Part shown: positions 1-14,483 of the stretch, one piece after another
Position numbering within the stretch: position 1 is the first letter of the stretch
Layout: each line of letters opens with the position of its first letter
Origin: Aphelenchoides besseyi
Lineage: Eukaryota; Nematoda; Chromadorea; Rhabditida; Aphelenchoididae
Length of the DNA stretch: 64,000 nucleotides
NCBI GenBank assembly: GCA_024699855.1
Contig: JAMPIQ010000002.1
Coordinates: 4,898,001 to 4,962,000 of the forward strand
Reading direction: 5' to 3'
The notes under the pieces: model-generated
Databases searched by the model: none
What the model was told of the DNA's origin: nothing
What the model saw: the letters and a program-made list of their open reading frames with translations, nothing else
Position numbers and translations under genes: made by a program

Positions 1-2190
1 TTTTGTGCCTAATTGGATACGTTGCAATCATCGTATCACTGGTTTCAAATGTTCACTGGTCGCGTAAAAAAACGATTGACGAGCGAAAAAACACTTGAAA
101 ACGAACTGTAACCTCAAATAATCGATCCACTTGTTATCCTTATGAGTTCAGCTATGAATTTAGTCTCCCTGCCGCCGTTGTTCTTGTTCTCAAAATACAT
201 TAATAAACACACAAAACTACACGTTTATTATCGCAAAATTACACGACCCGTCATTGGCATCCACATCGTAAAACACGCATATGATGATAGCGCTTCATCA
301 CCAAGTTTTGTTCTTGGTTCAAAAACAAAATACGTTGAGATTGAAGCTCGACAGGAGCACAAGAAGGCGCCGCTGCTCTACAAAAAAGCATACAAAAATA
401 TTTGAGGAGAAAACTCACTGTTTTTTATCTAACAAATTGACTAGAGACTGAACTATTGCGTGATTGACCTGCGCACTTGTGTCCAACGGAAAAGAACAAC
501 TTCCAGAACAAAAATCCGCAAAGTAACCGGAAGGAGCAACAATCTAACAGCTTCAGAATTGCTTCACTGAAGACTACTTTGCTCACCCATTCATTCCAGC
601 CGAGGTCTTTGAAATCGACGTAAAGCGAGCGAACTCCACATTTTTGTGCTTAATCACAATTAGTCAACTGAAACAGATTCACAAAACGTACAAATTCGAC
701 CACGCGGCAGTGCTTCAGCTCGTCGATAACCGGGATAAGCAGCCGCTGGACTACCCGTCGATAGCAACTCGTTCGTTTCACTCACGCTCCGTCGCCTTCG
801 AGTGTTTTTCTCGGCGTTCTGATCATCAGTAAAGAAAGCAACAGCAAAACAATGAACGGCAGAAGAGTTCGGAAGCGTCAAAACACGCCCTTCAAATCAC
901 AGAAATGAAAACAGGAAGATAAACACAAACCATTTTCCGCAACAAATTCAACAAAAATTCTATGATTCGATGAAATCACGTGATTTGTTTCAGCTAACCA
1001 TTCAGCTACCATTTGAGTTATGTTCAATGAAACAATCTCAAAGTCATTCGAAACATCGCGCTCACCAATCGAAATCAACTCGGCGCTGAAAACACATTGC
1101 GAAAACCCACAGAGTTAAACGCACCCGAAAGCTTTTCGAAAAACTCGAATTGTTGTAGTGACATTTGTGGCAATGCGTTCAACACCGACGTAAAGTCGAG
1201 CGACCGACAGTCGTTGCTTCTCCACCGACGTCTCGTTTTCACGATTGAGCACAAAGTTCACTTCGTATAAACCACTACCAAATCGCTCATTACTCATCCG
1301 TATTTCTGCAACAATATTTCCAACACAAAATGACAGTTACCTCTTGGCATGAAACTAATGACCGTGTCAGCGTTCCTGAACTCCCAAACATCGTCCGTAG
1401 AGAAAGCCAAATCTTCATCACTAAAGAAACGACAATAACCTTTCATTTCGATCTATTCACTCACTCAACCGAACTTTCTAAAGCACGCGAATACAAAGTC
1501 GACATGAAGTTTGAAGCAAATCGATCAGCATTCTGAGAGTGTTCGGGAGTTTGTTTCAATCCGAGGACATTCAAAATTTGACTTCGGAATTCAGTCAAAT
1601 GCTCACTGCAATTAACCGATCGCTATTACACTCTTCCACCGGTCTACCTGCTCAAGTTCAAACGTGCCGATTGCTCACTGTTTTCGTCCGTGTAGAAAAA
1701 GGTTCCTCCAAATATTTGGTAGAAAATAATCGACAATAGAAATCCGTAGCGTCGGACCAATTTGTAAGCCATGATCTTAGCTGTCAAGTCATTTGTTTAG
1801 AATCGACGTGAAAAGGGAAGTTCGCGAAACGAACAGGAGACCGCTAAACGTGTACATTAAGAGAGAGAATAGGCCGACGGCCGCTCAGTTGTTACGACCT
1901 TTCAGTCATCAACGGGTGCCATGATGTATTCATTGAAAAGCGTTTATAGCGCAAAATAATCGATAAGTTCAGAGTATAATTGTGGATGTCAACAGTTTCA
2001 ACCAGTAATTGAAATAACCGTACATAAAAGCGCCTTTGAAATAAAGATCGAGCTTGTCGTTAGATCAACGTTAAAAGATCAATAACCAAGGTATATTGTT
2101 TAAAAAATTATTAACACAAAAAATGAAATTAACAGAGTAGGAATAAAAAAGTATTAAAAAGTTTTAGGCAGTGATGCAACAAATAGAAGA
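1..2190. other. gene-poor left edge
   Basis: I see no gene I can support here. Open frames are short (under about 90 codons), lack recognisable domains and do not join through consensus splice sites. The stretch may hold distal regulatory DNA or the far end of a gene lying outside the window. Confidence 0.5.
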
Positions 2191-4463
2191 TCACGGCGCA
2201 TTCAATTGACCAAGTTGGCCAAGATAAGTCGGATTTTGAGAATCGAGTTCTTGAGTTTTCAGGTCTTTCAAATCGCTTTCGGTAGGCGAAAGGATTTTCA
2301 TTGTCGTGAAATTGCACAAACTTGCCACTTTCGTATTCACTTCTTCACTCAATTTCTGCGCCTTAAATGAGCAAAATAAGCCAAGAAGATGAGTTCAACT
2401 GACCACATCGCATTTCTGTTTATCCATGAGTGTGAATGCGAATGGCGGATACGTGTAGAAGCGATTGGGCATCTGGTAGAGTTTGTCAACATCAACCCAC
2501 TCGCAGCGATTCTCATCGATGAAACGAACTTCGATTCGGTTGTCGCGTTTGTTCGAGATCGATACGCAACGAGTAAAGAGTTTGGTTTGAGGATTCAGAT
2601 AAAGCAGTGCGTCCCATTTAAAAATGAAACGAGTATCCTCCTTATCAACAACTCGATAGTACATTCTAAATTCGAATATTGCAAAATGAGTAAACGTAGT
2701 GAGAATCTACTTCAAATGTTGACTCATCTTCGCGTACAAATGATCATCATCCACGAGTCGAAGGGTGTAGAAGATACGATTGGGAGTTTCGGGGTGCGTA
2801 AAACTGTTCTGAATACGACAAACATACTCGTGATTGACATTCAATTTGTCACGAGCACAGAAGCGTTTTGATTCTGCCCATACTCGTGACAACATGTTCT
2901 AAACAATTGTTGTAAATCAGAAGCTCGTGGGTCATTTACCGATCTTGCAATTTTGCTTCGGCCCTTTGCGATGCACGAAAATTCTTTGTCTGTAAATTTG
3001 AAAGCTGATTATCGGCAAATCGTAGTGCAAACCCTTGGCGAAGGCAAAATAAGCGCCGTAGTACGTGACCATGAAATGCTTCAGGTGACACAACGAAGAG
3101 AAGACAGAATCCAAACCACGTTCGCTTACGATCTTCTGAATTACTTCGGATTTCAGCGTACAATTATGAGATTTTTGATATAATTCGCAAATCAGTTCGT
3201 GGATGATCTCATCAGCATCCCGAGCCGCTTCCAACGACGAACGATTGTCGCAGACTGAAACAAAAGTTGAAGATCGTTGTGTTTATTTCTTTTGACACCT
3301 ACCGATCTTTTCATTTGAATTTTCGGTCTTTTCGGAAGCATCAAAGTAAATGTCAATGCTTACGGGACTACCTCCCAACGACCGCTCATTCGATTCTTCA
3401 ATATTTTGATCGCTTCTCTCAGCTGAAATTGATTTCAAGTTTTTTGATCGACAGCACAGTTTACCTTCGTTGGTTTCTTTCGGGGTAGGAAGCACTTTGG
3501 AACACTGAGATTTCCTCTGTTCTTTGTTGCCGCTCTTGTTTTTTTGATTCGAGATGTGCAGATTGAGTCCAGGTTTCAGCGAATAGTCGACGCGAACTCC
3601 CGATTTTTGTTGGCTTTTACGATTAGATTGCTTGAAAAAGACTCGTGTCTCGCGATCAAAATCTTCGAGTTCTTGGCGAAAATTGTTGGTGTTGTGATTA
3701 ACTCGTTGAAATACGACAGCTTTCGATCGACACTCATTCTGAGTGATCAATCTGGGTCCTTTGGTAGGTTTTGGAATCGTCTTCATTCCGTTGTTCGCAG
3801 CTAATTTGAAGGGTTGAAGATAACGAGGTGGTGGTTCACCGTAACGCGAAGTGGGGAATGATGGTTGAGCTCTCTGCTGCACAACTTGATTATTGCTGAA
3901 CGGCTGATTAAATGAACGACTCTGATAGTACTGATTGTTCTGCTTCGACTGGATCGTAGAAGGTTGTTTGATGGACGATCGGGAGTATGACGGTTTGGAC
4001 GCTTGTAAAGAAGGATTGAGATCAATTGATTGCTCACGATGATAACGTTCGTGTTCTTCTTCAGTGAACAAACTTCGACCGACGGGTTTGGGTTTGCCGG
4101 CCGGTGCTTCAACTCTGAAAATTGAAGGAAATAAACACTCAAAAATACTTGCATACTGTTTATTGTTGATATATGTAAGAATGTGTTCATTTTGATGTGT
4201 AACCGCAAGACGAAGATGCAAGCCGTTTACAACCAAGTCCTTGATCGATTTCAACGCCTCGAGTCCAGACACATATCCAGCTTCAGAAGCGGATTGCTCG
4301 AAATCACCGCCCCAATCGTCTTTGTATTCTTTCAGAAACTCCTTGTACTGAAACCCAAATTTATGCTCTGATTTAAAAGTCTACTTACATGGATCCCTTT
4401 GTTACCATTGCGCCCGATTGTACTGCTGCTAAAAGCCAAAACATCGCTCGAGAGTTTGGTCAT
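2191..4463 (-). CDS. LOTUS-LOTUS-Tudor domain protein (TDRD5/TDRD7/LOTR-1-like)
   Basis: Proteins of this class scaffold germ granules and piRNA machinery: LOTUS domains bind Vasa-type helicases or G-rich RNA, and Tudor domains bind methylarginine. Splicing by consensus gives an N-terminal LOTUS domain (around KGIHYKEFLKEY and LEALKSIKDLV), then a long Gln/Ser/Asn-rich disordered linker of roughly 200 residues. A second helical LOTUS-like domain follows (DADEIIHELICELY to KHFMVTYYGAYF). The C-terminus carries an extended Tudor domain (core LLYLNPQTKLFTRCVSI and VRFIDENRCEWVDV). A last exon ends in NAP-stop at 2191. I chose the ATG at 4463 because it puts the LOTUS domain at the N-terminus as in TDRD5. 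An upstream in-frame ATG at 4667 is an alternative. The gene is divergent from adh-5. Introns are about 40 nt. The domain assignment is by eye; the exact orthologue is uncertain. Confidence 0.72.
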
Positions 4464-4997
4464 TGTTTCGAATCGGAGATAACAACGAATATTACCGACT
4501 AATGGCCGATCATAAGCAGTGAAAGAGTGTGAATGCAAAATGTTCCGATCGATTATTTCAATCGCAAAAAGCAAATGAATTGTCAGTTGAGGGTCCTTTT
4601 TTGGAATGATCATAAAGTTTGTAGTTCTAGAGGAATCCGCAGTTGTTGTTGTGATACCAAACGACATTTGCGGGTTTTCGCGATCATTTGTTGGCACGAA
4701 AGATGATCAGTTATTGGGTACGAGTGGTCGCTGTTGTAGTTGAAGAGACCTGTACATGGAAAACTATGTTTGAATGTGCCAGTTAATTGAAAGATGTCAT
4801 GAATTTCAGTTGTTGCCTTCGAGTTTAGAGCTCCGATTAAGTCGAAAATATTTTCGAAGCGATAGCAGCAGAATTGTTGGTCGAAAACAACGATTGATGT
4901 TTTTGTTTTTTTGGGTTGAGACGACTTGTTTTCGTGCTGTAAATGCTCTTATTTTTCTGACAAGAACATTTCAGGGTCTGTTTTTGATTCGAACAAA

Positions 4998-6531
<1,534 letters not shown>

Positions 6532-6593
6532 CTAATCCTTCAAAGTTCATATCACAATACTTAGGACTTTTTTATTTTTCTGTATTTTCTAAC

Positions 6594-6599
6594 AATAAA
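6594..6599 (+). terminator. AATAAA poly(A) signal of adh-5
   Basis: A canonical AATAAA lies about 60 nt past the adh-5 stop. The convergent neprilysin gene ends on the other strand within 100 nt, so the two 3' ends nearly touch. Confidence 0.6.
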
Positions 6600-6681
6600 C
6601 TATCGAGCTAAACGAGAAGCTATTGCACGCAATTTGGAATGTTGGATTCTTCATTAAGTAAACGACAGTTAGTAGTTTATA

Positions 6682-9470
6682 CTACCAGACTGAACATTTC
6701 TCAGTTGGATTCATTGTTGTTCCGATTGCACAGTGGAAAGACGATGAGAACTGGGCTAAATTCATAAGTGGAATAAGTGCTCTTAATTTTGGTGGAGCAT
6801 GAACATCGTTATAGAAAACTAAGTTGCCAAATTTTGAATTTGTCATTGAACACCAATTCTAAAACAATCACTCAATGGGCTTCTCCTTCAGACTACATAC
6901 ATTGGCATAAGAAATCCAAAACATTTGATCGGTAGTGAAGTTTTGAAAACCGGGTAGTGCAGGTTCTAAATTGGAAGAAGCTTTTTTCCATATTGTGTAC
7001 GCCTAGAATTGTGTTATGAAGACGATTGGTTTGATGTCTTTCTTACCTTATACGCAATTTTAATACCCGAGTTATCGGCTATGTTTTCAGGAAGCGTAGA
7101 TCGAGCATTCATTCGGGTTTCCTCATTGTTTTTTGCTTCGTACTGCCTTACAAAGCATTCGGCTCGATCAGCAAACGTTTTCGCTGTTTTTGTTTCGAAC
7201 CAATCGTTCAGGTTTCCTTTCTCATCGAATTGAATTCCTGGAAGTTCGGAGATTAAAACTAATCACTTGCAGATGATACCCTCCGAGCAGAAGGCGTGTG
7301 ACAGCTCATGAGCTGCAATAGCTCCCAGTTTCGAATAGATGATAAAGTTCGGTAGACCTTTGGATAGAAACGGGAACTGAAGTCCAGCGGGAAAAACTGA
7401 AATAAACTGATTCGTACCGTTATATCAAATAATGTAGTTCTCACTCATTTTGTTTTCATGAGGAATATACAAGGCGCCCGTTTCTGCAGGTGAAAAGAAA
7501 GTGGAAGTTGCAGAACGTCCCAAACGTTTCCATTCTCGAGCCACTCGCTGTCTTCTAATTCGAATTGTGAATTGAAGAAGCTCTTCATCTCGACGTGCAA
7601 CCGTCTGATTTCGTTTTAATATCAATCTCATCTTTAACCCTTACATTCGGCCATTGTGCTTCCAACCAGTTGTCGTTGAACAGAATTGCCGGATATGCAG
7701 TTTCATGTCTCAGAGAATTTAACTTATCGATTGCTCGTTCTTTAGTGCGTTTGTCCAACCATTCTTCAGAGTTTAACAACTCCAAAAATGCCAATTTTAA
7801 GTATGAAACCACTTCAGCAACCTAAATTGTAGAACACAGGCATTGATAGGGTTTGGTCACTCACTTTTGTTATTGAAAACTTCTCATCCAAGTAGTTTTC
7901 AACAAACATTCTACCCAAGGGCAAATCGAAAAGCGTCAAAGTTAGCGAAACACAATCCTCCCATCGTTGTGGTGCTACGAGATCATTTGTTTTGGTTTCG
8001 TTGGCATGAAATTGGTAGAAAGGTAAGCGATCAGCTGCCGGTAAAAATAGACTGTAGTTTTGGATGACACGCCAAATAACGTAATTCGCAAGTGTTCTTT
8101 TCTTTGTTGTTTTTAGAAAGGTCTAAAAATACGATTAAATGTTTTCAAGAAACCACACACCTGCAATTGTCTAAAATATTCCATGTCACGCAATATTACA
8201 GTATCGTTTGGCATCATATTAAACTGATCATTGAAGAGGCTTTGTATCAACTTCTCAAAACCAATCTGAAAGCTATTGATCACAATTTGACATCTTATAT
8301 TTGCTTTACGTCGGGAAACGTCTCCTTCAGTTGCCAAACTTGAAGCTGTTCTTCGTAATGTTTTCGATTCATCGACATGGGTTCATCAAATGCGAAGTCG
8401 GTCAATTTGTTTTCGAAATTTACAACATCGTGAACTTCTTCTGAGTCTATTGTTTTGTTGATTCCTGAAAACAATTTGAAGTAAATGAAGAGCGTGAAGG
8501 AGTTACCCAGACGTTTGGCGGTTTGATGAATTAGATCGAAGTAATTTGTGTTGTTTGTTTTCGTAAATTTAGAAGTTTGAGATCCAAATTTTGGTTTGCC
8601 AATTTCAATCACAGTCTCGGTACTGTTCTTCGGATTGTGTCCAACAGAAATCTCCAGAATGATCGATGTAACAGCCGTTTTGTTGATCACTCGAAACAAG
8701 AACTCTTCCCATTTCTCTGAGAACTCTTTCCATTCATTGCCATTGAGTAACGGCCAATCGCCGAGTTCGCCAAGCAATTTATTCAAGGCCAAAATACCGT
8801 CACGAGATGTCGTGTCTGCAAGCAAATGTTAGTGAGTCGAAGACATTTGTCAATAACCTTCGTCTATGCATTTTCTGTAATACGATCGAGTTTGACTTTC
8901 CCACATTTTTTCATTGGTCGATTCGGTCTATTCATTCAAGTGATTTGGATTCTTTGAGTTTACTTACCTCCAATAGTTTCCGTATTTGTTTATGTAGAAG
9001 TGACTGTGCGTCAAGAAATGGATGTCTAACTAGTTGGTCTGCAGCTAAGTCGTTGTGCATCGGATAATTCCCACACGTGTATTGATAGAAATCGTCGCAC
9101 TGATCGAATTTTGTGTTCATGTTCGAAGCCAACAAGGCCGCAATCTTCACGCACTGTTGCGATGTACAAACTTTCTGTTCGTTGTGAATGGCACCATAAT
9201 CCGATGCCAACGAACTGAACTGATCTCGCGCTTTGTGATCGTGATGCCATTCAGCGTAACCTTAATCTCAGCATCAGATATGAACTACGGAACGAATTTA
9301 CCATTTTTGATTATTCGCATACCATCAAACACAATCAACCAAACAGTACAGAGGGCACAAAGAATGCCGACTAGCAAAATAATTACGCAAAGAAGACAAA
9401 TCTCCAGTCGATTGCAAGAAAGCCGCCTGAATTCAGAATCGTTCTTATGACTATAAAGACCACCATACAT
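6682..9470 (-). CDS. neprilysin-like M13 zinc metallopeptidase
   Basis: Family members are type II membrane ectopeptidases that cleave small secreted peptides. The first exon (from 9470) encodes a short cytoplasmic tail and one transmembrane segment (LLCVIILLVGILCALCTVWLIVF). The ectodomain opens with the M13 signature (CVKIAALLASNM, CDDFYQYTCGNYP). It continues through YYRKCIDEG and a GDWPLL segment. Near the C-terminal third are the zinc site AAHELSHAF (HExxH) and the third-ligand motif ENIADNSG, usually ENIADNGG. The product ends TEKCSVW, matching the conserved C-terminal CxxW-type end. Roughly ten exons are separated by 40-60 nt introns; middle exon boundaries are approximate. The Ser in place of Gly after ENIADN is a mild departure. 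The zinc-site residues HExxH and ENxxD are all present, so it is probably active. Confidence 0.9.
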
Positions 9471-10892
9471 AACTCAACTGAGAGGTCATTTCCTCAAAAT
9501 GTCAACGAAATTTTTAACTCCAGTGGTCATTTTAGTGCAATGTAAACAAAAAGAAGAAAGGAAGTTTGTTGCGTGCTTGTCAAGATATTTAGCGGCGAGA
9601 AGTGACCATTCAGTTGGAGCTTATGAACAGTTGTTTCAAAACTATAATCTGAACTGAAAAGCCCTTACTTTTTCGTGTGAATGTTTTCCGGAAATGCCAG
9701 TGGTGTTGGTCGATTGATTGTCTGATTCCATTGATCCCAATAGGCGTGTGAATGCGGAAAGTCGGAAAACCTCTGAGCACATTTCAATAAACCAAATTAG
9801 TGACTTTCTTACCGAAGAATCCTCCTGTTTCTGAGCACTCGATTGCGCAAGTGAGTCTTGATGTAACGGTCGTACATTAACGCCGCTCGTTATTGGCCAT
9901 TGTCTGTGCATTGTTTGGAATGTCGTCAATAGACGGTCTGCTCTGCTTCAGCCCTAATTGAACGGCTTTTGACAATAAAGAAGACAAAAAGAGGATTTGA
10001 TTCCTGAACACTTATAATTAGAACACGATTCGCAACTTTTTTTGCGTCGGCACAATCAAGCAGTTGAGTGAAAGAGTGCGTGAAGCCATCAAATTTTGAG
10101 GGCAAATTCACGGCGAATGACCCCGATCTTCATTCTCGTAAAGTTTTCAAGAGTTCAAAAGTCGAAATTATGAGAAAACGGAAACCCACACGAAGGTTGA
10201 CTGCTGTTTTTTGAGGCTTTAAAACATCAGTTGTGCAAGTTCAGAAGTCTCAACGGAGATCCGAAGGTCGAAAATTTGAAACGCTGAGACAAATGGAGTT
10301 CGCAATTCATCAATTGCATAACAAAACGATCGGGGAATTGTCTTCACTCTTTTATGTTGCTAATTTACTCATGAGACTTGTTCTTCAGCTGTTGCGCGAT
10401 TTCGAAGTCCGTTGGTTCGCAACTTCGTCAAAAGTCGCTCTCGTTACAAGATGTGAAACAAAAGCGATCGTCCATCCTTTTAGCGGCCACTTAAAGACGC
10501 GTGTGCTTGTTCTTCAGTCGAACTGAACAAGATCGCCATTGGGCATTTGCTTGACATTCGCAAAAAACCGCGTTCCATTTTTGGTATTCTAATGATGTGA
10601 AATGCTGGTGTTGAGCAAACAAACAATTCGCATACCACTCGCTGTTCATTTCAATATCGAATGCAGTGCGAATGAGAAGGTGGTCTGTAAAAGAGAACGT
10701 TGTCAAAAACTTTTGTTCGACGGTTCCAATTTCAGTAAACTATCTGCTTAAACATTCTAAATAAGAGTTTAGTTACTGTAGAACTGAACTCAAAGCGAAT
10801 GTTCGCTGCAAGAGAAACAGTTGGCCTTCTGAGGCATCAATCTCTGGAGCTCTGACCAAAAAGTTTTTGAGAAATTCGATTTTGTTTGTAAA
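9471..10892. other. intergenic region between neprilysin and MRPL51 genes
   Basis: These 1.4 kb separate two divergent genes and should include both promoters. Minus-strand frames at 9642-9929 and 9926-10111 are open but show no domain and do not join convincingly. I call no gene here. Confidence 0.45.
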
Positions 10893-11583
10893 ATGAATTT
10901 GGTGAGTTGGAGGTGTTCATTTTATTATCTGAAAATCTTGAATTTCAGTTAAAATTTTGTGACAATCAGTTGGTTGTCATTCAACGATGTGGACGTCGAT
11001 TGTTTCACGACTACAGTCAAGTGCCGAGAATCAGCGATGATTCCGAGAAGCAGATGCACAAACCGCAAGACACGGGATATTATTATCGTTATCATCGTAA
11101 AGGAGTTGATGCTCTGCCTCGAATTTCGAACTGCAAAGAGAAGGTGTTTCGACCGGCATACAATGTACGAACACCGTGGAGTGAGGATCAGGCTCAATTT
11201 GGAGCGTTCGATTACGTGGACTTGTTAAAACCGGAAGCGAATGTTCATCCCGCTCAACTGCAATATCATGTTCCACGATGGCTACGTGGATTTCCCGGAC
11301 AACATCGAGCCAACGAGTTGATCAAGTTGATTCATTATCGGTAAGCCGATCGCAAGCAAACGAATTGAAATGATTGTTCAGAAATTTGTACAAAGAGAAA
11401 ATGCAACGCAATTCTCCACATCAATGGCATCAACTTTGCAAACGAATCAAATACCTGCTTCAGTACCACAACTACCGAAAACAAGACGAAATCGGAGAAG
11501 AACGATCACTTGGTTTGTGGGAACAGGAGCCGGACTACTTCTATAAAGACAAATCACGTCGTTCTTACAAAGATTTGATCTGA
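10893..11583 (+). CDS. mrpl-51: mitochondrial ribosomal protein L51
   Basis: This is a component of the mitochondrial large ribosomal subunit. A three-codon first exon (MNL) is followed by a 44-46 nt intron, then an exon rich in basic and aromatic residues. The family core is clear: TPWSEDQAQFGAFDYVDLL, then NVHPAQLQYHVPRWLRG, equivalent to the WSEKRALFGQNDYIDIL and VPSWLRG region of vertebrate MRPL51. A second intron at about 11342 leads to a basic C-terminal exon ending SYKDLI. The N-terminus (RCGRRLFHDYSQ) has the look of a mitochondrial targeting sequence. The tail is longer than in vertebrates, which is common in nematodes. Confidence 0.85.
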
Positions 11584-14483
11584 ATTTGCCGTTTAGGTTT
11601 ATTGTTGGTTTTGATTTGTTCCCATAAAGTCTTAGTTATAATTTCGAATGTTAAGGTAGAGAATGACTGGCGGTTGTAAAGGGCGTGGAAACAATTCGAA
11701 TAGAAAGCCCGGAAGTTGCGGCGTGGTTCTCAAGTGCGCAGGTGTTCCAAAAATCCTCGGGCCGCCAATTGACTGCAACGGTCAAATTTTGCGTCTGTAC
11801 GTGCGTTTATGGGGCCAAGAGCGTTGGTCTGTCGATTTCGCATTCAAATTTGAAGCATTCAATTGCGCTGACTAGTCAAATAGATGCGCTTTAGTTCCAG
11901 CCGTCGATCTGTTTGTTCGAATGTTTTGAGGAGATAGACGGCGTCCAGTTTGTCTTATCATTTCTGTGCAATTAAAAGTTGTTGGTGGTCATCTTGGCGC
12001 CGCTTCTGTTTGTTCAAAATTCCAAACGTGTCGCTAAGGACAACTTTCATGAGCTAATTACTCCTTCGATGAACCCAATCTATTTCTTTGTGGGAGAATC
12101 TAAATCATCTGTTGGGCATTGGTCCGAAAAGTGCCATCTGCGAACTGAACTGCTGGTGCACGCTTAAGTCCAACATAGCAAATGCCGACGCGCGTTTTGA
12201 ATTAACGGCCGAGTCGTTTTTTGTCGCCAATTCATCAACCTCCGAGGTCATCACACACAGGCTTAGCGACTGGTCACTCCAAGTCTGCTGCCGGCGTACA
12301 AGTGGGTTTTTTGAAAAAATCGCCGCTTGAAGGTCGTTACTCAAAGTCCAAACAATTTTTCATAGTCGGCGTGGTTCGACCAGAAATGTTTTTAGGGAGC
12401 AAAACGTCGCTCCACAAACGCGCGTTATCAACCAAACTCATCAATGAACAGATTTTGAATTGCGCAAGTTGATCGGAATCTACAGTTGCAAAGCGGAAGA
12501 TCGAATTCCGTTAATGATCGGGATTTATCGCCAATTCGAGAGGGGCGGCATCTCTTCGACGCCTCGCAAGTGCCTGTGGCTCGAGGTTTATGAGCACGCC
12601 AATGCCCGGTTTTGAATTTCATGATTCCCTTTAGGTTGTTTTGATCAATCCGATGATGTTTGGGCGTGTGACTCGGAGCCAGCGCGATTTTAATCATTGC
12701 GGTCGATTGCTTGGCGTGGGAACGTCATAAACTATCAAACCGTCTGAGCTGATTAGTTGGGATGTGCATGAACTTCGAAAAGATGTTTTATACAAGAAGA
12801 TTGAGGGGCCGTATGTTTACTTTGGTTGTTCTTCGGCGTCCCGGCAGATTGTTTCTGCTCAATTTGTTCGCTCGTTTCCGAGTTATTTTCCTTTCACTCG
12901 TGAGAATCGCGCGACGGCATTTTTGTAACGAGACGCGACTTTCACTCAAAAAAACCTCGACAATAGTAACGATTCGGAAGGGAAAGGGGGTAGTTTGATG
13001 CCGAAGACTCACGACAAATTACGTCGAAACCCAAGGACACTATCCACGGCGTCTGTTCGGTTCGAATCGGCTTCGGGCATCGCGTGATGCATTTTCTGGA
13101 GGAGCGCGATTTGCTTGCGACGCCGAATTGCGGAGTTGCGCAATTGCCGAATGAGTTCATCAAGTTGATTCCTTCGGAAATTGACCCTACATCAGGTACG
13201 AACGCCGGGGCAAATTGTTTGCCTGGTACCGGCTTGCCCCAACTCACGCAGCCCCAATCTGAACGCCCCAAACTCTTCAGCGCAATTACGTAGCCTTAGA
13301 GCTCACCCACTGCTAATCCTCAGCTGCGGTCAGTTGGCCGCCAACGACGTAAAAATCCTTTCGAGTGTCAGTTTCCGGGTTTGGCCGATTCGTTTGCTAG
13401 CTCTGTAGTCGTATAAACTATCCAGAATGCAATCAAGCAATCATGACTGAGGCGATTCATTTCCGCCTCAGCTGTCTGTCCAGTTTAGCAATTCCGACGG
13501 ACTGCTCATTATTCGGATGCCGTCAAATCCGAAATTTCGCTTTCTGTCTACAGCCGTTCGGTTTTCAGTTGCAAATTTTTGAATTTGCTTCGCCGCCGAC
13601 CTTCTGTTTTATTCACTGGCTGGTGGCGCCGTTCGAGCGCATTCGAAGAAAGACAATGGGGCGACTATTACGACAATAAGCAAAATATCAATTTTGAATT
13701 TTGCGGCAAATTACACTGTCGATTCTGGTGCAGAAAAACGCGCTGAATGAGTGGTTTTATTGATGAACTTTACGTCGCAAGTTTGATTTATGCGCAACGA
13801 CTCAAGGTTGCGGTCAGTCGTGATGGGATCTTGACAACAAGTTTTACAACGTCGAGAATTTGGTCCCCAGGTTTAGAACGCAGCGTGGCTTGTGCCGACC
13901 AGCGACCTCAATTGCGACATTCGAGGCAAAATGCGGGGGTGGCACAACCACGCCCAATGCAGCCAATAGGAAAACGAAGCGTTTGAACAGCGTTGGCCGA
14001 GCCGCAGTTCGGTGTTTGGTTCGAAGACGCGCAGACCGAAAAGTCCGATAAACGGAAGCCGCGATTTGATGCCGCGAACCGGAGATTCCAACACCAGACA
14101 GCATCTGGCCAAGGCAGACTGTTGATTTGACTGATGATTGATGGACTAACGCTTCGTAGTCGTTTATTTTGAGTCTGAAGGTTATAGATTGCGCCAGTCC
14201 TTTTGATTGCAACTTTTTTACCCTTTGGAAACGAGCTCTAGGCTCAATTATCGCATTTCGTCGCGTCAATCGGAGAAAATCTATTCAACAATCTTAGCGT
14301 CGAATGTCCGCAAGATACTGGTCCCTATGGATTAAACGAAGCTCGAGGTCATGACCGTTTATTTTAGTTTTTGATTTGCTCGTGGAAACAAACTCCAGGC
14401 TTAACCTTGCGTGTTTTCATTTGCGATTTTTGATTCACGCCCAAATGTTGCAGGCTTTTTGCGGTTGACGTCGCTGCTCCATT
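11584..14483. other. 2.9 kb gene-poor stretch upstream of CDC25
   Basis: No gene can be supported. Several overlapping open frames on both strands lack domains and consensus splice structure. The DNA looks richer in CG-containing words than the flanking introns. It may be regulatory or decayed mobile DNA; no terminal repeats or transposase motif were seen. Confidence 0.45.

Noticed and set aside
9642..10111. Additional minus-strand gene upstream of neprilysin
   Set aside because: Open frames do not join through consensus introns and show no domain.
13051..13085. GGTTCGAATC, a tRNA B-box-like sequence
   Set aside because: No matching A box or acceptor and anticodon stems about 50 nt upstream; cannot be folded as a tRNA.
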